From the NCBI GenBank assembly GCA_965248765.1, contig CBDFKF010000002.1:186001-250000 (forward strand): 64,000 bases of DNA, read 5' to 3'. The notes below the pieces were generated by a model that did no database searches, was not told the DNA's origin, and saw nothing but the letters and a program-made list of their open reading frames with translations. The DNA comes from CBDFKF01 sp965248765 (GTDB lineage: Bacteria; Pseudomonadota; Alphaproteobacteria; VGEJ01). Of this stretch, positions 9,024-17,249 are shown piece by piece; position 1 is the first letter of the stretch; every line of letters starts with the position of its first letter. The position numbers were made by a program, and so were the translations under genes.

Positions 9024-10499
9024 GTGCCACCGGCGGCCCATGCCCTGCCGGCGAGCCAGCGCTGCATCGGGCTTTTGAACGGCGAGGCCTCCTACCCGGG
9101 CAAGGGCTGCGCCTCCGATATCACGTACTACTACATGGCCTTCGTGATGGCCGACGGCACCGTCCGCATGGCGGGAACCAACAACAACAACGAACTCGCC
9201 ATGGCGGGCAATGCCTACAACCCCCAGCATCTGCATTATCTCGTCTGGGATAACCGCACCAATGCCGACCACCCGGTCGCCGGGCGGCCCCGCTATGTGG
9301 TCGGCTCCTACAGCGCCGTCGCCCTGCTGACCGATGACGGCGACGTCGTCGCCTGGGGCCATAACGGCCACGGCCAGCAGGGGCGCGGGCATGCCACCGG
9401 CAACGGCATCGCGCGCTCGATCGATGCGAGCGATATCGGCCGCGCCTCCGGGATCTCGGGCCGTGACGTCATCAAGCTCGACCTGGTGCGGGGCTCTCCG
9501 GCCAACTCGTCGTCCCTCCATGCGCTCTGCCGGGACGGCGGCCTGTGGGCCTGGGGCTATGGCTCTTACGGCAATCTCGGCCAGGGCGACACGAGCCACA
9601 GTTACAAGCCGGTGCGCTGCAAGAAGACCGGCGATGTGCCGCTCACCGACGTGATCGACTTCTGGCCCGGCCACGGCAATCGCAACGCCTGCTTCGCGCT
9701 GACCCGGGACGGCACGCTGTGGGCCGCCGGCGACAACAGCTGGGGCAAGCTCGGCGTCGACGACGGCACCACCGACAAGCACTTCTTCACCGAAGTGGGG
9801 GGCCTGCCGGCCGGGACGCGGATTCGGAAAGTCGCGCCCTGCGGCTCATCGCGCGGCGCGGCCACGGCCGTGCTGCTCAAGGACAGCGCCATCTGGACCG
9901 CCGGCTACGGCGGCCAAGGGTTCCACGGCAACGGCGCCACCGATCATCGCCATCTCTTCGAGCAACTGCCGCTGCCGGCCGGTGTCGGCGCCGCCACGGG
10001 TCTCTGGGCTGGCGGCGAATACGCCCAACTCTGGTTCAACGGCGACGACGGCAACACGTATGCCTGCGGCTACAACGGCCAGGGCCAGCTCGGCATCGGC
10101 AACACCACCGGGGATATCACCGCGCCGACGAGGGTCGCCCTGCCCGAGGGCGTGACGGCGCGCATGATCTCCACCGGCGGCGCCTATGACGGCGCCCACC
10201 GTCATTCCACGGTCATGCTGGGCTCCGACGGCCGGGTCTACACCTGCGGCCATTACGGCCAATACGGCGCCTGGGGTACGGGTCAGACGTCGACGCCCCT
10301 GCAATGGCCGCTGCCGGTCTCGCCGGACCAATGGGACGCGGTCGAGGTGGTGGCCCACGGCTACACCTCCGAGGTGGGCTTCTTCGTCCGCTGCGCCGAC
10401 GGCACCGTCTGGGCCGCGGGGCGCAATAGCAACAACAAGCTCGGCGTCGAGGGCGGCGCTCATTACCCGACGGTGATGGCCCGGGTCGAGCTCTACTAG
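9024..10499 (+). CDS. RCC1/BLIP-II-like beta-propeller repeat protein in phage tail module
   Basis: About 491 residues, from a GTG at 9024; the frame is open back to the relaxase stop at 8949, so the true N-terminus is uncertain and may be missing. Repeats of the RCC1 type recur every 50-60 residues, with cores such as VVAWGHNGHGQQG, LWAWGYGSYGNLGQG, LWAAGDNSWGKLG, TYACGYNGQGQLGIG and VYTCGHYGQYGAWG, predicting a beta-propeller. Position ahead of a small tail protein, DUF1833 and the tail-tip gene suggests a tail fibre or receptor-binding adhesin. This role is inferred from context. Confidence 0.7.
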   Translation: MPPAAHALPASQRCIGLLNGEASYPGKGCASDITYYYMAFVMADGTVRMAGTNNNNELAMAGNAYNPQHLHYLVWDNRTNADHPVAGRPRYVVGSYSAVALLTDDGDVVAWGHNGHGQQGRGHATGNGIARSIDASDIGRASGISGRDVIKLDLVRGSPANSSSLHALCRDGGLWAWGYGSYGNLGQGDTSHSYKPVRCKKTGDVPLTDVIDFWPGHGNRNACFALTRDGTLWAAGDNSWGKLGVDDGTTDKHFFTEVGGLPAGTRIRKVAPCGSSRGAATAVLLKDSAIWTAGYGGQGFHGNGATDHRHLFEQLPLPAGVGAATGLWAGGEYAQLWFNGDDGNTYACGYNGQGQLGIGNTTGDITAPTRVALPEGVTARMISTGGAYDGAHRHSTVMLGSDGRVYTCGHYGQYGAWGTGQTSTPLQWPLPVSPDQWDAVEVVAHGYTSEVGFFVRCADGTVWAAGRNSNNKLGVEGGAHYPTVMARVELY

Positions 10500-10509
10500 G
10501 GAGACGCAC

Positions 10510-10947
10510 ATGCATCTCATCAGCTATGTGGAATCCGAGACCGGCGCGCACTTCCTGCCGCCAACGAGCTGGGTGAACGACGAGTTCACCTGGCTCTGCG
10601 AGTGCGACGGCCGCCACTACGCCCGTATCGCCGAGCTCGATTATGGCGAGCAGGATCCGGGCATCGATCTCACGACCCACGATCTCGCGGCCGAGACCGA
10701 TCTCGCCGGCAGGCTCGACGCGCTCGCCGTCGACCGCGCCGAGGCGCGCCGCCTGCGGGCCGAGCGCTACGCCCGCGAGATGCCGATCGGCGATCAGCTC
10801 GACGCCGTCCTCAAGACCCTCGACAGTCTGCGCGAGGGCGGCGCCGCGCTGCCGGCCGAAACGGAGGCGCTGATCGAACGCTGGCTCGCCATCAAGACCG
10901 ACCATCCCAAGCCTGAGCTGCTGCCCGCGCCGGCGGTGTCGGAGTAA
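10510..10947 (+). CDS. small phage tail protein, possibly tail-fibre assembly type
   Basis: 145 residues, ATG 10 bases after the RCC1 gene. The C-terminal part (IGDQLDAVLKTLDSL, then ALIERWLAIKTDHP) resembles the C-termini of small tail-fibre or tail-assembly proteins of phages, which often end in a helix with a QLD(A/M)xxK motif. The N-terminal part is aromatic and acidic and not recognised. It sits tightly between the RCC1 protein and the DUF1833 gene, so a role in tail or fibre formation is probable; no enzyme motif is visible. Confidence 0.55.
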   Translation: MHLISYVESETGAHFLPPTSWVNDEFTWLCECDGRHYARIAELDYGEQDPGIDLTTHDLAAETDLAGRLDALAVDRAEARRLRAERYAREMPIGDQLDAVLKTLDSLREGGAALPAETEALIERWLAIKTDHPKPELLPAPAVSE

Positions 10948-10954
10948 GCCAAGG

Positions 10955-11497
10955 ATGCCCGATCCGGCGCTCGAGCAGGCGATCCGCGAGGCCTACGCCT
11001 CGGCGCCCGCCGACACCGTCATCCTGCACACCCTCGAGCTGCGCCACCCGGCCTTCGTCGACGACGACGGTAGACCCACCGCCGTCCGCGTGGTGCGCGA
11101 TCACGTCGATCTGACCGCCCGTCTCGAGGCCGGCGCGCCGCTCGATGCGGGCGAGACGGTGCGGTTCGTGGCACTGGCTTTCGATCTCGAGCTGCCGCCC
11201 GTCGACTCTGCGCCGGTGCCCGAGATCTCCGTGACCCTGGACAATGTGAGCCGCGAGATCGCCCGCCACCTGGATGCCGCGGCGACCAGCCTCGAGCGCA
11301 TCGAGGTGACCTACCGGCCCTATCTCTCGACCGACCTCGAGGGCCCGCAGATGGACCCGCCGATTACGTTGACACTGACCGAGATCGAGGTCGACGTGTT
11401 CCGCGCCACCGGCCGGGCGCGGATGCTCGACATCGGCAACAAGGCGTTCCCGGCCGAGACCTATACCGCGAAGCGGTTCCCCGGGCTCACCCGCTAG
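10955..11497 (+). CDS. DUF1833 phage tail-tip protein
   Basis: 180 residues. The layout (AIREAYASAP, LHTLELRHPAF, then VDLTARLEAG, FVALAFDLELPPVD, DNVSREIARHL and a C-terminal MLDIGNKAFPAETYTAKRFPGL) matches DUF1833, found next to NlpC/P60 and host-specificity genes in siphophage tail-tip modules. Its stop abuts the ATG of the NlpC/P60 gene with no gap, so the genes are translationally coupled. Probably a baseplate hub structural protein; mechanism unknown. Confidence 0.8.
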   Translation: MPDPALEQAIREAYASAPADTVILHTLELRHPAFVDDDGRPTAVRVVRDHVDLTARLEAGAPLDAGETVRFVALAFDLELPPVDSAPVPEISVTLDNVSREIARHLDAAATSLERIEVTYRPYLSTDLEGPQMDPPITLTLTEIEVDVFRATGRARMLDIGNKAFPAETYTAKRFPGLTR

Positions 11498-11914
11498 ATG
11501 CACTGGGCCGAAGACCTGATCGGCCGCCCGTGGGTCGCGGGCGGGCGCGGACCGCATGCGTTCGACTGCTGGGGCCTTGTGCGCTGGTGCTGCCGCGAGC
11601 GTTTCGCCATCGAGGTGCCGGAGATCCCGGTCGACGCCGCGAACCTGCGCGCCGTGCTCGCCGGCTTCCGCGACCACCCCGAACGGCAACGCTGGCGGCG
11701 GGTCGAGCGCGCTCGCGAGCGGCCGCGCGAGGGGGATGCCGTGCTGATGCGCCAGTCCCGCCATCCGGTCCATGTCGGGATCTGGCTGGCCGTCGACGGC
11801 GGCGGCGTGCTTCACGCCGCGCGCGATATCGGCGTCGTGTTCCAGGGCCCGGCCGATCTCGCGGGCCACGGCTGGCGGATCGAGGGTACTTACCGCTTCA
11901 CCGGAGATGCCTGA
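11498..11914 (+). CDS. phage NlpC/P60-family peptidase (tail-associated)
   Basis: 138 residues. The catalytic Cys is in FDCWGLVRW (about residue 24) and the His in HPVHVGIWL (about residue 93), the order of NlpC/P60 cysteine peptidases. In phage tails this domain cleaves stem peptides of peptidoglycan during DNA entry. The start directly follows the DUF1833 stop, and its own stop overlaps the ATG of the tail-tip gene (TGATG). Confidence 0.85.
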   Translation: MHWAEDLIGRPWVAGGRGPHAFDCWGLVRWCCRERFAIEVPEIPVDAANLRAVLAGFRDHPERQRWRRVERARERPREGDAVLMRQSRHPVHVGIWLAVDGGGVLHAARDIGVVFQGPADLAGHGWRIEGTYRFTGDA

Positions 11915-14292
11915 TGCCCGGCACCGTGGTCATGCTGCACAACCCGTTCCGCCCGGAGCGGGACCGCGAAGTGATCACCGTCGCCGAGCCGCTCTTGATC
12001 CGCGAATGGCTTGGCGAACGGGGCATCGACGAGTTCGAGTGCCCGACGATCTGTCTGCGCAACGGTTCGCCGCTGCTGCGTGGCCGCTGGGACGACACGG
12101 AGATTGGCGAGAACGACCTGGTCGTGTTCGTGCCGCTGCCCCAGGGCGACGGCGGGGGCGGCAAAAATCCGCTCCGCACCATCCTCATGCTCGCCGTCAT
12201 GGTCGCCGCGATTTATTTCGCACCCATACTCGCTCCCTCCTTCGTCAGCGCCTTGGGCGTCTCCTTGACCGTCGCCACCGGGTTTGCCGGCCTCGCCATC
12301 TCGGTTGTTGGCATCGTGCTCGTCAACGTCCTGATCCCGCCGCCCAAGCCCTCCGCCCTCACCGCCAACTTCGGCAGCGCGCCGGCGCCGAGCCCGACCT
12401 ATTCGCTGCAGGCCCAGGGCAACCACGCCCGGCTCGCCCAGCCGATCCCGGTGGTCTATGGCCGTCACCGGGTCTTTCCCGACCTTGCCGCCACGCCCTG
12501 GGCCGAATACAGCGACAATGACCAGTACCTGCATCAGCTGCATTGCATCGGCCAGGGCGAATACGACCTCGAACAGATCCGCATCGAGGACACGCCGATC
12601 GCCTCGTTCGAGGAGATCGAGACCGAGCTGGTGCCGCCCGGCGCCGCCGTCACCCTGTTCGAGACCGACGTGGTCAACGCACCGGAGGTCGCCGGTCAGG
12701 AACTCATCGGCGCCAACGACCGGGAGACCGCCGTCACGACGAACGAGGTCGGCGAGGAAGTGACCACAGTGGTCGGCGACGGCTGGATCGGTCCCTTCAC
12801 GGCCAACCCGGCCGGCACCGTTGCCATCGGGATCGGCATCGATGTGATCATGCCGCGCGGGCTCTATTACGCCAATGACGATGGTAGCTTCAGCGCCCGC
12901 ACCGTCGAATGGGAGGTCGAGGCCCGCGCCGTCGACGACGAAGGGGCGGCGACGGGCGACTGGATTGCGCTCGCTTCCGAGTCCGTAACCGCGGCCGAGA
13001 ACACGCCGCAGCGCAAGAGCTATCGCTACACGGTTACCGCCGGGCGCTACGAGGTCCGCGCCCGGCGCACCAACGACAAGAGCGGCGATGTCCGCGCCGG
13101 CCATGAGATCCGCTGGGGCGGTCTCAAGACGTTTCTCGAAGAGACACCGGAGTTCGGCGCCGTCACGCTGCTCGCCGTCAGGATGCGCGCCACCGACAAC
13201 CTCTCGCAGCGCTCGGCGCGCCTGGTCAACGTCATCGTTACCCGCAGGCTGCCGGTGTGGGACCCGGATACTGGCTGGTCGGAGCCGAAACCCACCCGCT
13301 CCCTCGCCTGGGCCTTCGCCGATGCCGCCCGGGCCACATACGGCGCCGGGCTCGCCGACGCCCGCATCGATCTCGCCGCCCTCCATGCCCTGGATCAAGT
13401 CTGGCAATCACGCGGAGACCGCTTCGATGCCGTGTTCGATCAGGGCCTCACGGTCTGGGAGGCGCTTACCCGGATCGCCCGCTGCGGCCGGGCGCTGCCG
13501 TTCCTCCAGGGCGGGATATTGCGGATCGCCCGCGATGCGCCGCGCATCTTGCCGGTAGCGTTGTTCGGACCCCGCAACATCGTCAAGGGCAGCTTCCGAG
13601 TCCAGTACGTCATGCCGGGCGAGGACACCGCCGATGCGGTGACGGTTACCTACTTCTCGGAGCGCACCTGGGCGCCCGGCGAGATCACCGCAAGCCTGCC
13701 GGACAGCGCCGGCGACGCCGCCGACAAACCCGCCACGGTCGAGCTGTTCGGCTGCACCGGCGCCGCGCAGGCTGAGCGCGAGGGTCTCTACATGGCCGCT
13801 GCCAATCGCTACCGGCGGCGCATCGTGTCCTTCCGCACCGAGCTCGAAGGGCTGATCCCGACCTACGGCGATCTCATCGCCATCACCCACGACCTGCCGC
13901 GCTGGGGCCAGGGCGGCGAGGTAACGGCCGTCGACGGCCGGACGCTCACTCTGAGCGAGCCGCTGGAGTGGGAGACGGCGGACGAAACCGGGCCGCCGGT
14001 CCACTACCTCGCGCTCCGCCGCCGTGACGGCAGCCTGAGCGGCCCCTGGTCGGTGACGCCGGGGGGCGATGCGCGGACCGTCGTGCTGGACGACGATCTC
14101 GACCTCGAGCCCTACACCGGAGCGGACGAGGAACGCACCCACTTCGCCTTTGGCGCGGGCGAGGCATGGGGCCTCCGCGCCCGGGTACTGGCCGTGAGGC
14201 CGCGCGGCGAGCAGGTCGAGATCACCGCCGTCGGCGAGGACGACAGAGTCCACCAGGCGGTCGCCGTGCACGAGGCCGATCAAGCCGCCTGA
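11914..14292 (+). CDS. phage tail-tip/host-specificity protein (TipJ/GpJ-like)
   Basis: 792 residues from the ATG at 11914 that overlaps the NlpC/P60 stop. Residues 1-80 form an N-terminal domain ending in LVVFVPLPQGDGG. Then comes a hydrophobic stretch (about 90-145) with two or three membrane-like segments, and the conserved tail-tip core with PIPVVYGRHRV and HQLHCIGQGEYDLEQIRIEDTP split across it. The rest is beta-rich, as in fibronectin-like tip proteins. GpJ-type proteins form the tail tip and decide host range. It is the largest gene of the module and intact. Confidence 0.85.
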   Translation: MPGTVVMLHNPFRPERDREVITVAEPLLIREWLGERGIDEFECPTICLRNGSPLLRGRWDDTEIGENDLVVFVPLPQGDGGGGKNPLRTILMLAVMVAAIYFAPILAPSFVSALGVSLTVATGFAGLAISVVGIVLVNVLIPPPKPSALTANFGSAPAPSPTYSLQAQGNHARLAQPIPVVYGRHRVFPDLAATPWAEYSDNDQYLHQLHCIGQGEYDLEQIRIEDTPIASFEEIETELVPPGAAVTLFETDVVNAPEVAGQELIGANDRETAVTTNEVGEEVTTVVGDGWIGPFTANPAGTVAIGIGIDVIMPRGLYYANDDGSFSARTVEWEVEARAVDDEGAATGDWIALASESVTAAENTPQRKSYRYTVTAGRYEVRARRTNDKSGDVRAGHEIRWGGLKTFLEETPEFGAVTLLAVRMRATDNLSQRSARLVNVIVTRRLPVWDPDTGWSEPKPTRSLAWAFADAARATYGAGLADARIDLAALHALDQVWQSRGDRFDAVFDQGLTVWEALTRIARCGRALPFLQGGILRIARDAPRILPVALFGPRNIVKGSFRVQYVMPGEDTADAVTVTYFSERTWAPGEITASLPDSAGDAADKPATVELFGCTGAAQAEREGLYMAAANRYRRRIVSFRTELEGLIPTYGDLIAITHDLPRWGQGGEVTAVDGRTLTLSEPLEWETADETGPPVHYLALRRRDGSLSGPWSVTPGGDARTVVLDDDLDLEPYTGADEERTHFAFGAGEAWGLRARVLAVRPRGEQVEITAVGEDDRVHQAVAVHEADQAA

Positions 14293-14385
14293 GCCGCTAC
14301 TCAACCTGGAACGAAGCTCCCCTATGACGGCCCGTCCACCGAGTCGGATGGCCGTCGTTACCCTCGTAGCATCGGAGAGACGCCC

Positions 14386-14610
14386 GTGAATGAGACCCAT
14401 CTGATCGAGATCGAGCGGGTGCGCGCGGAGGCGGCACGGCACCTTGCCGACCACGAGATCGCCTGCGAGCGCCGCTACGGCGAGCTTCAGGCCCAGCTCA
14501 CCAAGATCGAGGCGCTGCACAACCGCAATACGCGGCTGCTCTATGTCGTGCTCGGCGGCATGCTCACCGTAGCTACCCGCGCGTTCTGGCCGGCGCTGTT
14601 CGGCGGCTAG
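14386..14610 (+). CDS. small coiled-coil/one-TM protein, holin-accessory-like
   Basis: 74 residues, GTG start. A highly charged helical part (residues 1-45, heptad-like, rich in Glu and Arg) is followed by one membrane helix, LLYVVLGGMLTVATRAFWPALF. This helix-plus-C-terminal-anchor layout resembles XhlA-like hemolysin or spanin/holin partners that precede phage lysis genes. The next two genes are a 3-TM holin and a lysozyme, which supports a lysis role. 14293-14385 upstream holds only a 7-bp inverted repeat GACGGCC/GGCCGTC. Confidence 0.55.
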   Translation: MNETHLIEIERVRAEAARHLADHEIACERRYGELQAQLTKIEALHNRNTRLLYVVLGGMLTVATRAFWPALFGG

Positions 14611-14720
14611 CCCATCTCTGCGGACGCTTCGCGCCGCGCCATCCCCCCATACCGAGCCGAGGCCGCCGCCATTCGCGCGGCGACGACCGGGCTCGTCCAC
14701 AAATCAATCGGAGGTTCGAA

Positions 14721-15185
14721 ATGCTGACCCTTCTCGGCAGCCTGCTGGGATTCGCCACCAGCGCCATTCCCGACATCATGTCCCTGTTCCGCGAGCGCGC
14801 TGACCGCAAGCACGAGCTCGCCGTGCTCGATCGCCAGATGGAGCAGATGCGGCTCGGCCACAACCAGCGCCTCGAGGAGATCGAGGTCCAGGCCGACATC
14901 GCCGAGTCGAAGGCTCTCTACAAGCACGATGCGGCACTGGGCGGCAGCAGTCGATGGGTAGACGGACTGCGAGCCTCGGTGCGCCCGCTCATCACCTACG
15001 CATTCTTCATCCTGTTCGCGGCCGTCAAGGGCTCGGGGCTCTATCTGCTGGTCGCCGTCGAGGGCCTGCTGATTGCTGAGGCCCTGCCGCGCATCTGGGA
15101 TCCTGAGACGCAGGCCCTGTTCGCCGCCGTCATGAGCTTCTGGTTCGGCAACCGGACCCTCTCCAGGCTCCGCGAGCGGCGCTGA
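14721..15185 (+). CDS. 3-TM phage/GTA-type holin
   Basis: 154 residues. An N-terminal amphipathic or membrane segment (LLGSLLGFATSAIPDIMSLF) is followed by a charged coiled coil (about 25-75) and two further membrane helices (PLITYAFFILFAAVKGSG and LFAAVMSFWFGNRTLS). This is the pattern of the GTA_holin_3TM family (PF11351), which releases gene-transfer agents and phages by opening the inner membrane to endolysin. The endolysin gene follows 4 bases downstream. Confidence 0.8.
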   Translation: MLTLLGSLLGFATSAIPDIMSLFRERADRKHELAVLDRQMEQMRLGHNQRLEEIEVQADIAESKALYKHDAALGGSSRWVDGLRASVRPLITYAFFILFAAVKGSGLYLLVAVEGLLIAEALPRIWDPETQALFAAVMSFWFGNRTLSRLRERR

Positions 15186-15189
15186 GGCC

Positions 15190-15699
15190 ATGCGTCACGT
15201 CACCGACGACGGTCTCGCGCTTATCAAGCGCTTCGAAGGCTTCGCGCCCGATGTCTATATCTGCCCCGGCGGCTGGCCGACCATCGGCTACGGCCATGTA
15301 CTAAGGGACGACGAGCGCGCCCGGTTCGGGGACGGCATCGATGAGGCGACGGCCGAGGACCTGCTGCGGTGCGACGTCGAGACCGCCGAGCAGGCTGTGC
15401 TGCGGTTGATCGGGGTGCCGCTCGAGGACGGGCAATTCGACGCGCTCGGCTCGTTCACGTTCAACCTTGGCGCCGGCGCGCTGCAGCGTTCGACGCTACG
15501 GCGGAAAGTGAACGGCGGGGAACATGACGCGGTGCCGCGGGAGTTCCGGCGCTGGGTCTGGGCCGGTGGACGGAAGCTGAAAGGGTTGATGCGGCGGCGG
15601 GAGGCGGAGGCTGAACTATACGCCAGCCAGCCAGTCGGACGCCGCCCAGACCGCCCGCAGATCAGTTCAAGAAGTTCAAGACACCGTCTCACTTCCTGA
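15190..15699 (+). CDS. phage endolysin, GH24 lysozyme
   Basis: 169 residues. The T4/P21-type active site is visible: Glu16 in LIKRFEGF, Cys25 at the usual Asp/Cys position, and Thr31 in GGWPTIGYGH. Later AFTFNLG-like (GSFTFNLGAGAL) and RRWVWAGGRKLKGLMRRREAE segments are typical of GH24 lysozymes. It cleaves the MurNAc-GlcNAc bond in peptidoglycan. There is no clear signal peptide, so it relies on the upstream holin. The C-terminal 10 bases overlap the convergent Sel1 gene. Confidence 0.9.
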   Translation: MRHVTDDGLALIKRFEGFAPDVYICPGGWPTIGYGHVLRDDERARFGDGIDEATAEDLLRCDVETAEQAVLRLIGVPLEDGQFDALGSFTFNLGAGALQRSTLRRKVNGGEHDAVPREFRRWVWAGGRKLKGLMRRREAEAELYASQPVGRRPDRPQISSRSSRHRLTS

Positions 15700-16609
15700 T
15701 GCGTTGCAGAATAGAAGCGCTGAGTTCTTGTGCCTCCGCGATTTGAGCGGCGGTCATGCGCGGCCGGTAAATGCCTTTGCCTTTTTTGGCAATCTCATTT
15801 CCTTGCGCAGCTGCAAGATTGAACCAGGCAAAGGCCCGGACATAATCCTCCGGCACGCCCTCGCCGTTGGCATACATGTTACCGAGGTTGAACTGGGCAT
15901 TGGCGTGCCCCTGCTCGGCGGCCTTGCGAAACCACTTCACGGCCTCGGCATCGTCCTCCGGCACGCCCTCGCCGTCGTCATACATGACACCGAGGTTGAA
16001 CTGGGCATTGGCCTGCCCCTGCTCGGCGGCCTTGCGAAACCATTTCACGGCCGCGGCATCGTCCTCCGGCACGCCCTCGCCGTTGGCATACCTGTTACCG
16101 AGGTTGAACTGGGCATTGGCGTGCCCCTGCTCGGCGGCCTTGCGAAACCACTTCACGGCCGCGGCATCGTCCTCCGGCACGCCCTCGCCGTTGGCATACC
16201 TGTTACCGAGGTTGAACTGGGCATTGGCGTGCCCCTGCTCGGCGGCCTTGCGAAACCACTTCACGGCCGCGGCATCGTCCTCCGGCACGCCCTCGCCGTT
16301 GGCATACATGGCACCGAGATTGTTTTGGGCATCGGCCTGCCCCTGCTCGGCGGCCTTGCGGTACCACTTCACGGCCTCGGCATCGTCCTCCGGCACGCCC
16401 TCGCCGTCGTCATACATGACACCGAGGATGAATTGGGCATCAGCCTGCCCCTGCTCGGCAAGCGGCAACCACTCTTTGTAAGCAGTTGCGTAGTCGCCCC
16501 TATCATAAGCTTCCGCACCCGCCCGAAAGTCCGCCGCGGCTACCGGCGGCCAGAGCAAGATCGGCACGATTAACAGCAGCTTGACGATTGGTTTCATTGC
16601 GTTGGCCAT
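15689..16609 (-). CDS. secreted Sel1-repeat (SLR) protein
   Basis: 306 residues. A signal peptide is clear (hydrophobic core KLLLIVPILLWPP, cleavage near AAADF). Six or seven Sel1-like repeats of 36 residues follow, each with the core AEQGxAxAQxNLGxxYxxGEGVPED and AVKWFRKA. The protein ends with an unrelated basic tail. Sel1 proteins are alpha-solenoid scaffolds that mediate protein-protein contacts, often in envelope signalling or host interaction. The gene is convergent with the lysozyme and is not part of the lysis operon, so it looks like cargo. Its coding repeats are nearly identical at the DNA level. Confidence 0.88.
   Translation of the reverse strand: MANAMKPIVKLLLIVPILLWPPVAAADFRAGAEAYDRGDYATAYKEWLPLAEQGQADAQFILGVMYDDGEGVPEDDAEAVKWYRKAAEQGQADAQNNLGAMYANGEGVPEDDAAAVKWFRKAAEQGHANAQFNLGNRYANGEGVPEDDAAAVKWFRKAAEQGHANAQFNLGNRYANGEGVPEDDAAAVKWFRKAAEQGQANAQFNLGVMYDDGEGVPEDDAEAVKWFRKAAEQGHANAQFNLGNMYANGEGVPEDYVRAFAWFNLAAAQGNEIAKKGKGIYRPRMTAAQIAEAQELSASILQRIRK
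15840..16465 (-). repeat. 108-bp tandem repeats inside the Sel1 gene
   Basis: The segment starting GTTGAACTGGGCATTGG (plus-strand reading) recurs at 15887, 15995, 16103 and 16211, exactly 108 bases apart, with diverged units at 16319 and 16427. Each unit encodes one 36-residue Sel1 repeat. The units near 16055-16300 are almost identical, which indicates recent expansion or gene conversion; copy number may vary between strains or be collapsed in assemblies. Confidence 0.9.
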
Positions 16610-16758
16610 CCCAAAAAAGTGGCCTGCCCAACGTTGGACATTACAGTTTTCTGGTACCGGTGGTCGATACCCGAGTGAGATGTGCGGTCGGAGGGATTGA
16701 TCCGCCGGCGAGGCGGCTGAGGCGACACTTTACGCTACCTAACACACAGGTGAACGGA

Positions 16759-17121
16759 ATGTTGACCGCTCCCTTTGGTTTGATGGCCGCCGTTCTGGCG
16801 GCTTTTTTGTTAGCGGCTGCCGTGTGGTCCGCGCCCGCCGTCGGACAGGTGTGCGGGCCACGAGACGGGCTCGATGACCTATTGAAGCAGCGGTTCGGCG
16901 CAACACAGCAGGCGGTGGGGGTGTCGGCCGATGCGCGGCGGATCGTCGAGTTGTTCGTGGCGCCCGATGGGTCCTGGACCATCGTCATCACCGACACTCA
17001 AGGCCGGTCCTGCATCGTTCTCAGCGGCGAGGACTGGACCCAGGCACCCAAAATGCAAGGACGGCGTTGCGTTGCAACCATTTTTCCAACAAGCTCATCG
17101 CGTGCATGCTGTCCTCTCTGA
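16759..17121 (+). CDS. small secreted protein of unknown function
   Basis: 120 residues from the ATG at 16759 (an in-frame GTG lies three codons upstream). Residues 1-34 form a signal peptide with core LMAAVLAAFLLAAAVW, probably cleaved after APAVGQ. The mature part has CGPRD, then LLKQRFGATQQAVGVSADARR, ELFVAPDGSWTIVITDTQGRSC, two or more cysteines, and a short C-terminus. This organisation is seen in small secreted proteins of alphaproteobacterial phages and islands; no enzymatic motif is recognised. The last residues look unusual, so the 3' end could be altered by a frameshift. Confidence 0.5.
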   Translation: MLTAPFGLMAAVLAAFLLAAAVWSAPAVGQVCGPRDGLDDLLKQRFGATQQAVGVSADARRIVELFVAPDGSWTIVITDTQGRSCIVLSGEDWTQAPKMQGRRCVATIFPTSSSRACCPL

Positions 17122-17249
17122 TCTTCGATGGACGTTTCACAACCACCATTAGATAGATGACAGCATGCACGTCGATCCCCTAACTGACTGTATTTCCAAT
17201 ATTTCCCATATAAATTCGTGGAGATACTTCAAGCTTGGTTGTTAGCGCG

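Noticed and set aside
5433..9782. Long open frames on the minus strand opposite the relaxase and RCC1 genes
   Set aside because: They are Arg/Pro/Ala-rich, have no recognisable domains, and mirror codon bias of well-supported plus-strand genes in GC-rich DNA.
14327..14357. GACGGCC/GGCCGTC hairpin after the tail-tip gene as a terminator
   Set aside because: Seven-base stem with a 17-base loop and no T-run; too weak for a separate call.
9024..15699. A gene-transfer-agent or complete prophage
   Set aside because: Although the holin resembles the GTA type, no terminase, portal, protease, capsid or tape-measure gene is present between the att sites.
15840..16465. Regular 108-bp repeats as a possible CRISPR array
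   Set aside because: Units are contiguous without spacers and encode 36-residue Sel1 repeats in one frame.
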